The notes under the pieces were generated by a model, which was not told the DNA's origin, did not search any database, and was given only the letters and a program-made list of their open reading frames with translations. Below are positions 15,621 to 23,395 of a stretch of DNA of 35,366 bases, piece by piece. The DNA comes from Comamonadaceae bacterium (GTDB lineage Bacteria > Pseudomonadota > Gammaproteobacteria > Burkholderiales > Burkholderiaceae_C): contig CANCUP010000012.1 of the NCBI GenBank assembly GCA_947381325.1, positions 1-35,366 on the forward strand, read 5' to 3'. The first letter of the stretch is position 1, and the number at the start of each line of letters is the position of its first letter. The translations under genes were made by a program, and so were the position numbers.

Positions 15621-16907
15621 ATGAGTATCAATCGCAGGTCCATCATTGCCTCTGCCTTGGCGGCGGCCAGTCCAGGCGCTATCACAGGCCTGGGTGCTGC
15701 CTTGTTCAGCCCAACATCAAACGCTCAAACCGAAAATTCTGAAATATTCACCGCTTTTGATTCAGAAAAATTGAACCGAATACTCAAATTGATATCGGTT
15801 ACCAATTTACCCGGTCCATTCAATACCCAATACTCCGGCATGATCAGCTCGATGGAGCCGATTGACTTTCTTCAACTGTATCGACGACCCATCAACGGTG
15901 GAAGAGGATTTGAAGCCAAAATTGACCATTGGCAAGCCGAATACCGATATGGCAAAAAAATCCGCAAAGAAAAAGTTCTGCTAGAAGCCATTTTCAACGC
16001 GGACGGCTCAGGCAACCTGGTTGTTTTTTATTCACCAGACGGCAACACGCGAAATCTCTTGTATACCGATATTCGCGGTGCAGGCAATGCTGACTCAGCC
16101 GATGTCCGAACGTATAACTGTGCCTCTGTGAGGTACAGCGACCCCGACCTTCGCGCCCTATGGACCCCCCCCTATACGTCCATCGGTTATCCATCTTTGT
16201 CCTTCAACGACAGTCAATTGATTGTCTCGGAAGATGTCGTCATTCCAGGCTACCGGAGAACTTCGTTTTGGGCTTACACCAAAAACGACCAGGGCGGTAC
16301 CTATACCTATGCGATGTATTACCGCATAAGTATCTTATTGCCCACTGGTCTAGCCAAGGAGCCTTACAGGTGGTTTTCTCGCGTCGTTAAGGCATCAGAC
16401 ACTTGGTCAACCGACACATTGCTGACCGCGGAAGCAGACATGAGAGCTTATAGCAATGTTTCTTTGTCTCGCTGGGGTCGATTGTTTGCAAACCAATCTG
16501 TCATTCATTTCAGCGTCTTAGCTGCACATCGTTATGCTCATCAGAATTTGGACCGTGGTCTGCTGGTCGAAGCATCGGGCATTGCTTTAGGAGCTCTTTT
16601 CTTCTTCATTAGATTTGATCCTAATCTCTGGTCTACTTACGGTGCGGCTTCGGCAAGCGCCGATCGAATTGCCGTCACTTTCACTTTGGATGATGTTTTT
16701 TTTGCCAGCAATGGTTTAGTCAGCACCTTGCTATCAGGTCCAAATAAAATTGCCATTTCTTCAACCGATTTATTTACAAATCTGTCAGCCCCTGCCGGTG
16801 GCTACGCCTATACAGCTTATCTTTGGTCGTATGGTGCGCCGTTGAACAACAACCCTGTCGCTGCCGCCGATGCGCAATGCGTCGTTCAATCAGTTAACTC
16901 ACTCTAA
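15621..16907 (+). CDS. Tat-signal exported protein of unknown function (paralog 2)
   Basis: A 428-residue protein clearly paralogous to the 13553 product; by eye, well over half of the residues match over the first ~300. The Tat signal is INRRSIIASALAAASPG with a likely cleavage at SNA-QTEN near 35. Shared blocks are IDFLQLYRRPIN, HWQAEYRYGKK, FYSPDGNTRNLLYTDIR, KEPYRWFSRVVKASD and the Cys-containing end AQCVVQSVNSL. The region after residue ~290 is more diverged. ATG 15621 is chosen over the start at 15600 because AGAGGT lies seven bases upstream and the Tat motif follows at once. A strong terminator follows. Family unknown; secretion by the T2SS is a hypothesis. Confidence 0.85.
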   Translation: MSINRRSIIASALAAASPGAITGLGAALFSPTSNAQTENSEIFTAFDSEKLNRILKLISVTNLPGPFNTQYSGMISSMEPIDFLQLYRRPINGGRGFEAKIDHWQAEYRYGKKIRKEKVLLEAIFNADGSGNLVVFYSPDGNTRNLLYTDIRGAGNADSADVRTYNCASVRYSDPDLRALWTPPYTSIGYPSLSFNDSQLIVSEDVVIPGYRRTSFWAYTKNDQGGTYTYAMYYRISILLPTGLAKEPYRWFSRVVKASDTWSTDTLLTAEADMRAYSNVSLSRWGRLFANQSVIHFSVLAAHRYAHQNLDRGLLVEASGIALGALFFFIRFDPNLWSTYGAASASADRIAVTFTLDDVFFASNGLVSTLLSGPNKIAISSTDLFTNLSAPAGGYAYTAYLWSYGAPLNNNPVAAADAQCVVQSVNSL

Positions 16908-16935
16908 ATATTCAAAATCAGATACTGCTATTTCT

Positions 16936-16968
16936 AAACATGCAGGCAATTTTGTCTGCATGTTTTTT
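16936..16968 (+). terminator. Strong rho-independent terminator after paralog 2
   Basis: Thirteen-base arms (16936-16948 and 16953-16965) pair with a single G-U and a four-base loop, followed by T residues to 16968. It closes the three-gene AT-rich unit and would cut gspF off from transcription coming from gspE. Confidence 0.9.
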
Positions 16969-16995
16969 CTTGGGAGCACCACACATTTGATCTGT

Positions 16996-17023
16996 TTGGT
17001 CGCTTCCTATTTAACTCTATATT
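16996..17023 (+). promoter_or_regulatory. Putative gspF promoter
   Basis: TTGGTC (16996-17001) and TATATT (17018-17023) are 16 bases apart, between the terminator and gspF. With the terminator in place, a promoter here is needed for gspF expression. The match is fair, not strong. Confidence 0.4.
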
Positions 17024-17065
17024 TTCTGTTTACCATGACGTTCAATTGAGTACTCGTCAAGCCAC

Positions 17066-18280
17066 ATGCCCGCCTACACCTACGAAGCCCTCGACGCCCA
17101 AGGCCAAAACCGCCGTGGCGTGCTCGAGGCCGACACCGCCCGCACAGCGCGCAGCCAACTGCGTGCACAAGGTCTGGTGCCGCTCAAGGTGGACACTGCA
17201 CAGCGGCAAAGCCAAGGCCTCAACACCGTCATTTGGCAGTCGCGGGTATTTGGCGGCTCGGCCCTGGCGGTGTGGACACGCCAATTGGCCGGACTGGTGG
17301 GTGCAGGCTTGCCGCTGGAGCGCGCGCTCAGCGCACTGGCCGAAGAGGCTGAAACACCGCGCCAGCGCGATTTGGTGTCGGCCCTGCGCACCGAAGTCAA
17401 CGCCGGCGCCCCCTTTGCCAAAGCCTTGGCACTACATCCCAAAGAGTTCTCGGCCATCTACATTGCCGTCATCGGTGCGGGTGAGCAAAGCGGCCATTTG
17501 GGGCTGGTGCTGGACCGTTTGGCCGACGACTTGCAAGAGCAGCAAGCCCTGCGCGGCAAGTTGCTGGCTGCGGGCTTGTACCCCGCCATCGTGAGCTTAG
17601 TGGCCTTGGCGATTGTGTTGTTCTTGCTGGCCTACGTGGTGCCCCAAGTGGCGCAAGTGTTCAGCAGTGGCCAACGCACCTTGCCGTTTTTAACCCGCGC
17701 CATGCTGGCCCTGAGTGCGGCAGTACAAAACTATTGGCTTTTTGGCGTGCTGTTCATCGTCGCGGCTTGGGTCGCCGCACGGCTGGCCCTCAAACAACCG
17801 GCCCTGCGCCTGCGCTTTGATGCGGCTTGGTTGCAACTGCCCCTGGTGGGGCGCTTGGCACGGGGTTACAACGCGGCTCGGTTTGCCAGCACCTTGGCCA
17901 TGCTGGCCGTGGCAGGCGTGCCGATCTTGAAAGCCCTGCAAGCCGCGGCCGACACCCTCTCCAACGCCGCCCTGCGGCATGACGCGCAAGACGCCCTGGT
18001 GCTGGTGCGCGAGGGTGCGCCTTTGGCCACGGCTTTGGCGCAGCACCCACGTTTTCCAAGGCTGTTGGTCATGTTCTCGCGCTTGGGCGAACAAACCGGC
18101 ACGCTGCCCGCCATGCTGCAAAGCGCCGCCAACCAACTCAGCGCCGAGGTGCAACGCCGCGCCCTGCAACTGGCCACCGTGCTGGAGCCCCTGCTGATTG
18201 TGCTGATGGGGGGCATGGTCATGCTCATTGTGTTGTCGGTGATGTTGCCTATCATCCAGCTCAACAACCTGATCAAGTAA
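17066..18280 (+). CDS. gspF: Type II secretion inner-membrane platform protein GspF
   Basis: Polytopic platform protein, 404 residues, full length. It opens with the GspF signature MPAYTYEALDAQGQNRRG. Two GspF domains (about 65-190 and 270-393) carry FTRQLA-type helices (VWTRQLAGLVGAGLPLERAL and FASTLAMLAVAGVPILKAL). Membrane helices lie near 170-190, 215-235 and 370-390, the last followed by LPIIQLNNLIK. Composition returns to that of the T2SS operon. It is separated from gspE by about 4 kb containing three unrelated genes. The start has no clear Shine-Dalgarno site. Confidence 0.97.
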   Translation: MPAYTYEALDAQGQNRRGVLEADTARTARSQLRAQGLVPLKVDTAQRQSQGLNTVIWQSRVFGGSALAVWTRQLAGLVGAGLPLERALSALAEEAETPRQRDLVSALRTEVNAGAPFAKALALHPKEFSAIYIAVIGAGEQSGHLGLVLDRLADDLQEQQALRGKLLAAGLYPAIVSLVALAIVLFLLAYVVPQVAQVFSSGQRTLPFLTRAMLALSAAVQNYWLFGVLFIVAAWVAARLALKQPALRLRFDAAWLQLPLVGRLARGYNAARFASTLAMLAVAGVPILKALQAAADTLSNAALRHDAQDALVLVREGAPLATALAQHPRFPRLLVMFSRLGEQTGTLPAMLQSAANQLSAEVQRRALQLATVLEPLLIVLMGGMVMLIVLSVMLPIIQLNNLIK

Positions 18281-18327
18281 GCAGGTTCTGAACTCCACCC
18301 ACATCCATACACAACGGACGAAACAAC

Positions 18328-19230
18328 ATGAGCGTTTCTTTAGATGGCAAATTGGTGGTGGCGATTTCGTCACGGGCCTTGTTCGATTTTGAAGAAGAAA
18401 ACCTCGTCTTCGAGCAAGGCGACGACCGCGCCTACATGCAGCTGCAACTCGACCGCCTCGAACATCCTGCCAAACCCGGCGTGGCGTTTTCGCTGGTGCA
18501 AAAGCTGCTGGCGTTCAACGACACCGCAGCCCAGCGCGTCGAGGTGGTCATCCTCTCGCGCAACGACCCAGTCAGCGGCATGCGTGTGTTTCGCTCGGCC
18601 CAACACTACGGCTTGCCCATCCAACGCGGCAGCTTCACACGGGGCCAATCGCCTTGGCGCTACCTGCGCCCACTCAACGCCAACTTGTTTTTGTCCACCC
18701 ACCTGTCAGACGTGCGCTCGGCACTCGATGCCGGCGTGCCTGCCGCGCAGGTCTACCCGCATTCGGCCCATGCGTCTGAGGCCAACCCCCATGAAGTGCG
18801 GATTGCCTTTGACGGCGACGCGGTGCTCTTCAGCGACGAGGCCGAGCGCGTGTTCCAAGCCCAAGGCCTGGACGCGTTTCAACAGCACGAGCAAAGCAAA
18901 GCCGCACAACCCCTCTCGGCGGGGCCCTTCAAACCCCTGTTGGCCGCGTTGCAAGTGCTGCAGCAAGCCGGCACACCCCACATGCGCATTCGCACCGCGC
19001 TGGTCACCGCCCGCAGCGCCCCGGCCCACGAACGCGCCATTCGCACGCTGATGAACTGGAACATCGAGGTCGACGAAGCCATGTTCTTGGGAGGCCTGGA
19101 AAAAGGCGAGTTCTTGCGCGAGTTCGAACCCGACTTTTTCTTTGACGACCAAACCGGCCACATCGAGTCGGCCGCCCGCCATGTGCCTGCAGGCCATGTG
19201 GCCAGCGGCGTGCGCAACACCGCAGCGTAA
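18328..19230 (+). CDS. 5'-nucleotidase (PF06189 family)
   Basis: A 300-residue cytosolic protein of the family that includes vertebrate cytosolic 5'-nucleotidase 1. It hydrolyses nucleoside monophosphates. Matching features are LVVAISSRALFDFEEEN near residue 10, where the acidic catalytic segment is expected, SRNDPVSGMRVFRSAQHYGL near 75, HLSDVRSALDAGVPAAQV near 125, RIAFDGDAVLFSDEAE near 155, and FLGGLEKGEFLREFEPDFFFDDQ near 250. It lies 47 bases after gspF and six bases before the ABC transporter gene, so it is likely co-transcribed with the latter. Confidence 0.9.
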   Translation: MSVSLDGKLVVAISSRALFDFEEENLVFEQGDDRAYMQLQLDRLEHPAKPGVAFSLVQKLLAFNDTAAQRVEVVILSRNDPVSGMRVFRSAQHYGLPIQRGSFTRGQSPWRYLRPLNANLFLSTHLSDVRSALDAGVPAAQVYPHSAHASEANPHEVRIAFDGDAVLFSDEAERVFQAQGLDAFQQHEQSKAAQPLSAGPFKPLLAALQVLQQAGTPHMRIRTALVTARSAPAHERAIRTLMNWNIEVDEAMFLGGLEKGEFLREFEPDFFFDDQTGHIESAARHVPAGHVASGVRNTAA

Positions 19231-19236
19231 ACCCCC

Positions 19237-21162
19237 ATGAATGCAGTTCGTGCTGTGACCCACAGCGTGACCCACCATTGGCAACAAAGCCGCTTGCAAT
19301 TGCGCCGTGTGTGGGCGCTGTCGTCGCCCTATTTTTTGCACTCCAGCGACAAGTGGCGTGCCCGTGGTTTGCTGGCCGCCTGCGTGGGCTTGAACCTGGG
19401 CATGGTCTACCTGATGGTCTTGCTCAACGACTGGAACCGCGTGTTTTACGACGCACTGCAAGAGCGCAATGCCGAGGTGTTTTGGCAGCAACTCGGGGTG
19501 TTTGCCGGGCTGGCCACCTGCTTCATCTTGGTGGCGGTCTACCGCTTTTATTTGACCCAATTGCTGGAGCTGCGTTGGCGCGCTTGGATGACGCACGACC
19601 ACTTGCAACGCTGGCTCTCCAACAACGCCTTCTACCAACTCGAGCTGCAGTCGCGCATCGGTCCAGACACTGCCACGGGCACTGACGCCGCTGCCCATGG
19701 CAACGCCCCACCCACCCCAGGCCGCACCGACAACCCCGACCAGCGCATTCAAGAAGACGTGCAGCAGTTCACCGCCGACACGGTGGGCCTGAGCTTGGGG
19801 TTGCTCGACGCCTCGGTCACCTTGCTGAGCTTTGTCGGCATCTTGTGGGGTTTGTCGGGCGGTTTCAGTTTTTCGGTGGGCGATGAGACCTTCACCCTCC
19901 CCGGCTTCATGGTGTGGATGGCCTTGGCCTACGCCTTGGCCGGCAGCCTGATCGGCCACTGGATCGGCAAATCCATGGCCTCGCTCAACTTTGCGCAGCA
20001 GCGCTACGAAGCCGACTTTCGCCACCACCTCATGCGCGTGCGCGAGTACAGCGAAGCCATTGCCCTCGACGGTGGCGCGGCGGTCGAGCGCGCCTCGCTG
20101 CAAGCGCGCTTCGGGCTGGTGCTCGACAACTTCATGCGCTTGCTGCGGGTGCAAAAGCGCTACACCTGGTTCAACTCGGGCTATGGCCAAGCAGCGGTGG
20201 TGTTTCCGATGCTGGTGGCGTCTTCGCGCTACTTCAGCGGCGCCATACAGCTGGGTGAGCTGATGCAAATCTCGTCCGCTTTTGGGCAGGTGCAAGAGTC
20301 GCTGAGTTGGTTCATCAGCAACTACAGCCGCTTGGCATCGTGGCAAGCCACCACCTTGCGCTTGACCAGCTTTCAAGACCAAATGGCGGCCCTTGTGCTG
20401 ACACCCAGCCCAGCCAATTCGTCCAACACAGCCGAAGTGTTCCCCCTGCCCAAGACCGCGCCAGCAGCCACCTCCCAACAGCCCGCAGGCCCTGCGCCAC
20501 AGAGCGGCTTGAACGCGCTCCACACCCCGCCCCTCACCGTGTGCCTGCCCAACGGCGAGGTGCTGCTGGCCGACACCGTGTTGCAGGTTGAAGCGGGCGA
20601 CAGTGTGTTGATTCGCGGGCCCTCGGGCTGCGGCAAGTCCACCCTCATGCGCGTGTTGGCGGGCATCTGGCCGCATGTGTCTGTGCCCGCAGGATCGGAC
20701 GTCCGCCTGCCCGAAGGCAGCCTGTTCATGCCCCAGCGCCCCTACTTTCCAGAAGGCAGCTTGCGCCAAGCCCTGGCCTACCCGGACGCCAGCGCCCACC
20801 ACAGCGACGACGCCCTGCGCCAAGCCCTGCGCGATGCGCTCTTGCCTGAACTGGTGAACCAACTCGACACCGACAGCCGCTGGACCCAACAGCTCTCGGG
20901 CGGCGAACAACAACGCTTGGCCATGGCCCGTGTGCTCCTCAAGCGCCCGCGCTGGGTGTTTGCCGACGAAGCCACCAGCGCGCTCGACGAAGCGGCTGAA
21001 AAAGTTTTGTACGAACAGTTGTTGGCCCTGGTGCGCGCCCAAGGCGGTGCCTTGGTCTCCATCGCCCACCGCCCCGGTGTGGCGGCGTTTCATCAAACGC
21101 AGTGGGTCTTCACGCCGGCGCCAGAGGGCAGCGCACACAAGTTTGTGCTTGAGGTTGCTTAG
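19237..21162 (+). CDS. ABC transporter, fused permease and ATPase (SbmA/BacA/YddA-like)
   Basis: A 641-residue half-transporter of the ABC_membrane_2 type, as in YddA and the ABCD family. The membrane domain covers about 1-380, with helices near 45-65, 85-105, 190-215 and 225-245, and the family motif VYRFYLTQLLELRWRAWMT. A Pro/Thr-rich insert sits at about 150-170 and a low-complexity linker at about 390-425. The ATPase has Walker A GPSGCGKST near 461, the signature LSGGEQQR near 550, Walker B WVFADEATSALDE and the H-loop SIAHRP. Homologues move cobalamin-like compounds, peptides or fatty acyl-CoA; the substrate here cannot be told from sequence. Confidence 0.92.
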   Translation: MNAVRAVTHSVTHHWQQSRLQLRRVWALSSPYFLHSSDKWRARGLLAACVGLNLGMVYLMVLLNDWNRVFYDALQERNAEVFWQQLGVFAGLATCFILVAVYRFYLTQLLELRWRAWMTHDHLQRWLSNNAFYQLELQSRIGPDTATGTDAAAHGNAPPTPGRTDNPDQRIQEDVQQFTADTVGLSLGLLDASVTLLSFVGILWGLSGGFSFSVGDETFTLPGFMVWMALAYALAGSLIGHWIGKSMASLNFAQQRYEADFRHHLMRVREYSEAIALDGGAAVERASLQARFGLVLDNFMRLLRVQKRYTWFNSGYGQAAVVFPMLVASSRYFSGAIQLGELMQISSAFGQVQESLSWFISNYSRLASWQATTLRLTSFQDQMAALVLTPSPANSSNTAEVFPLPKTAPAATSQQPAGPAPQSGLNALHTPPLTVCLPNGEVLLADTVLQVEAGDSVLIRGPSGCGKSTLMRVLAGIWPHVSVPAGSDVRLPEGSLFMPQRPYFPEGSLRQALAYPDASAHHSDDALRQALRDALLPELVNQLDTDSRWTQQLSGGEQQRLAMARVLLKRPRWVFADEATSALDEAAEKVLYEQLLALVRAQGGALVSIAHRPGVAAFHQTQWVFTPAPEGSAHKFVLEVA

Positions 21163-21195
21163 CGCCAGGGCGTATGTCCCCGCGCATTCATTGCA

Positions 21196-21258
21196 AGCAA
21201 GATGCGCTTGATTGGTGACAAGCCCTGATCGGAGATCCCACCCGTGCGTCGTGGTGAA
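21196..21258 (+). pseudogene. Relic of a toxin-antitoxin junction (antitoxin 3' end plus toxin start)
   Basis: These 63 bases align without gaps to 25573-25635 with 54 matches by manual count. They cover the last codons of the RHH antitoxin and the first five codons of the MazF-like toxin. In frame it reads QDALDW, a TGA stop, QALIGDPTRAS, against [18 protein letters not shown] in the intact copy. The toxin start survives as GTG CGT CGT GGT GAA, after which similarity ends. It lies between the ABC transporter stop and the SDR stop. No remnant of the antitoxin N-terminus was found. Confidence 0.8.
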
Positions 21259-21279
21259 CGTTGTCCGGGCCCCAACGTC

Positions 21280-22056
21280 CTATTTGATGTGCAAGCCACC
21301 ATCCACCAACAGCGTGGTGCCGGTGATGAACGAGGCCTCGTCCGACGCCATCCACAGGATGGGATAAGCAACCTCTGAAGGTTCAGCCCAGCGCGCCAGC
21401 AACGAGGTGTCTTGGCGTTCGCCCTTGAGCACCTCCACACTTTTGCCTGCGGCGGTGGTGCGGTTGACATGAAAATCCGTCATCGTCGAGCCCGGGCACA
21501 CCACATTGGCGCGAATGCCATGCGCCGCCTCTTCAAACGCCAAGGTGCGCGTCATGGCCACGATCGCGGCCTTGGTGGCATCGTAAATCGCCATGCCTTT
21601 GCGACCTTTGACCGCGTAACACGACGACACATTCACGATGGCCCCATGGCCGGATTGGCGCAGCAGCGGCAGTGCGCAACGGCTGAAATTGGCGGTGCCA
21701 ATGATGTTGACGCCCAACATCGTTTCCCACTCCTGCGGCGTGGCATCGGCAAACGCCGAAAAGTTGCGCATGGCCGCGTTGTTGACCAACACATCCAGCC
21801 CGCCCCAGGCCCGTTGGCACAGGGCCACAGCCTGCTCGGCACTGGCCGGGTCTGCCACGTCTGCGGCCAACACCAGCACCTGTGCAGCGGGGGTGGACGC
21901 GTGAATCGCCGCCACCGTGCGTTCTAGGGCCTCGGTGTTGAAGTCCACCAACAACACGCTGGCACCCTCTGCACAAAACAGCTGTGCCGTGGCAGCGCCA
22001 ATGCCGCCGCCGCCCCCTGTGATCAGGGCACGTTTGCCTTGCAGTCGCGCGCTCAT
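21280..22056 (-). CDS. SDR-family oxidoreductase
   Basis: A 258-residue classical short-chain dehydrogenase. It has the nucleotide-binding TGGGGGIG (13-20), DVADP near 66, NNAA (92-95), catalytic Ser144/145, Tyr158 and Lys162 (YDATK) and the C-terminal TLLVDGG. Asp38 after the second strand favours NAD(H). The start overlaps the stop of the Rieske oxygenase gene (ATGA, 22053-22056), so it probably acts on that enzyme's product, for example as a diol or alcohol dehydrogenase. The substrate is not identifiable from sequence. Confidence 0.93.
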   Translation of the reverse strand: MSARLQGKRALITGGGGGIGAATAQLFCAEGASVLLVDFNTEALERTVAAIHASTPAAQVLVLAADVADPASAEQAVALCQRAWGGLDVLVNNAAMRNFSAFADATPQEWETMLGVNIIGTANFSRCALPLLRQSGHGAIVNVSSCYAVKGRKGMAIYDATKAAIVAMTRTLAFEEAAHGIRANVVCPGSTMTDFHVNRTTAAGKSVEVLKGERQDTSLLARWAEPSEVAYPILWMASDEASFITGTTLLVDGGLHIK

Positions 22057-23339
22057 ATCGAATACACCGGTTGGTCTGAGCCGTAGGTCAAATGCACTTT
22101 GGCCCAGTCCTGAGGCTTTTGATCTTTGGGGTACAAAAAGCCCGCAGCGCGCACCGCTTGCGCCTGGCTCTCCAGCGCGGGGGGCTCGTGCCCCTCTTGC
22201 AGCTGCGTTGTTGCCTCATGCAACATGCGACGCGCCATCACAATCGCCCGGTCGGAGGGCAGCAGCTTCTCCAAGTCATGGTTTTGAATCGGGCCCATGC
22301 TCTCTTGCAACGAGGCGTCTTGCGCCGCAAACCCCATCACCCCGCTGTAAGAGCGGCGCTCCTTTTGGGCCTGGCGGTCGATCAAGTAGTCGTTGTCTTT
22401 GTTGGCAACAGGGCGCCACGTGCCGCCCGGCACATTGGTGCCAGCCTCGTAGGGGCAATGCACCCCTTTGCCAGCGCCCAAGTCTGCGCGCTCGGTCTCA
22501 GACAGCGGCTTGTAGGGGTGAAAGTTGACGCTCCAAGCCCAGCAATGGTGGTCATCGATCGGAATCCACATGTGCCCGCCCAGCGCATGGTCGCCAAATG
22601 GCGGGATCAGGTTGTACCAAGGAAAAATCCATTGCGTCACACGCCAATAGTTGGAATCGGGCTCGCCATTGCGCTTGCCAAACAAGGTCAGCCCGCCCCC
22701 GTGCTTTTCAATCTCGAACGTGACGTTGCCATCCTTCTTGATGTAGTCGTTGGCCTTGGTGCCCATGTGCAGCGGGTCGTTGTCCACCTCAAACTTGTGC
22801 ACAAACGACACATGGCTGGTGTCAATCCCACCCTCCATGGCTTGCAGGTAATTGCACTCTTGCATCCGCTTAGAGACAAACACATGGCTCTCAGGCAAAT
22901 TGGCCCACTCCAGCCCAGGCGGCTCAGGCTGTTTGTCTTTGGGCCCCATGTACGCCCAAACAATGCCCGCCCGCTCGATGCAGGGGTAGCCCGTGATCGA
23001 CATCTTCTCGCACATCTGCGGCGCTTGCGGCACGTCCACACATCGACCACTCACGTCAAACTTCAGCCCGTGGTAGCTGCAGCGAATGCCGTTGTCCTCG
23101 TTGCGCCCGAAATAAAGCGACACGCCGCGGTGCGAACAAAACTCGCTGATCAAGCCCGCCACCCCCTCGCTGTTGCGAAAAGCCAAGAGCTTTTCGCCCA
23201 AAATTTGCACCCGAATTTGAGGCCCATCGGGCTGCGCAATTTCGCTCGACAGCAGAATCGGCACCCAATAGCGGCGCAGCAGGTCGCCCGTCGGTGTCCC
23301 CTTGCCTGTGCGAACCAGCGTCTTCATCATCTCACTCAT
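22053..23339 (-). CDS. Rieske non-heme iron oxygenase, large (alpha) subunit
   Basis: A 428-residue ring-hydroxylating oxygenase component resembling phthalate 4,5-dioxygenase-type enzymes. The Rieske [2Fe-2S] ligands are Cys68-x-His70 and Cys87-x2-His90. The mononuclear iron site is in NYLQAMEGGIDTSHVSFVH (His176 and His181, with bridging Asp173). It needs an electron-transfer reductase, which is not in the window, and there is no beta subunit, consistent with alpha-only oxygenases. It is translationally coupled to the SDR gene and transcribed from a promoter lying next to the IclR gene stop. Substrate unknown; an aromatic carboxylate is plausible given the TctC-type protein nearby. Confidence 0.93.
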   Translation of the reverse strand: MSEMMKTLVRTGKGTPTGDLLRRYWVPILLSSEIAQPDGPQIRVQILGEKLLAFRNSEGVAGLISEFCSHRGVSLYFGRNEDNGIRCSYHGLKFDVSGRCVDVPQAPQMCEKMSITGYPCIERAGIVWAYMGPKDKQPEPPGLEWANLPESHVFVSKRMQECNYLQAMEGGIDTSHVSFVHKFEVDNDPLHMGTKANDYIKKDGNVTFEIEKHGGGLTLFGKRNGEPDSNYWRVTQWIFPWYNLIPPFGDHALGGHMWIPIDDHHCWAWSVNFHPYKPLSETERADLGAGKGVHCPYEAGTNVPGGTWRPVANKDNDYLIDRQAQKERRSYSGVMGFAAQDASLQESMGPIQNHDLEKLLPSDRAIVMARRMLHEATTQLQEGHEPPALESQAQAVRAAGFLYPKDQKPQDWAKVHLTYGSDQPVYSI

Positions 23340-23358
23340 GCCAAGTCCTTTTGATCAT

Positions 23359-23394
23359 CCTGTCCATCATACGGACAGGTCAAACCACGGTCAA
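23359..23394 (-). promoter_or_regulatory. Rieske oxygenase promoter with overlapping palindromic operator
   Basis: On the minus strand TTGACC (23394-23389) and TATGAT (23371-23366) are exactly 17 bases apart. The -10 lies in the centre of a perfect inverted repeat with arms CCTGTCC (23359-23365) and GGACAGG (23373-23379). A regulator bound there would cover the -10. The adjacent IclR-family gene is the natural candidate. A Shine-Dalgarno-like AAGGAC follows before the ATG at 23339. Confidence 0.75.
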
Positions 23395-23395
23395 G

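Noticed and set aside
17046-17594. Long frame overlapping the start of gspF
   Set aside because: A Pro/Arg/Ser-rich shadow of gspF in another frame; gspF matches its family from residue 1.
18706-21138. Very long (810-codon) minus-strand frame opposite the 5'-nucleotidase and ABC transporter genes
   Set aside because: It spans two well-supported plus-strand genes with strong family motifs; its His/Gln/Gly/Ala-rich translation is typical of an antisense frame in GC-rich DNA.
22092-23354. 420-codon plus-strand frame opposite the Rieske oxygenase
   Set aside because: Antisense to a gene with all Rieske and iron ligands intact; no domain of its own.
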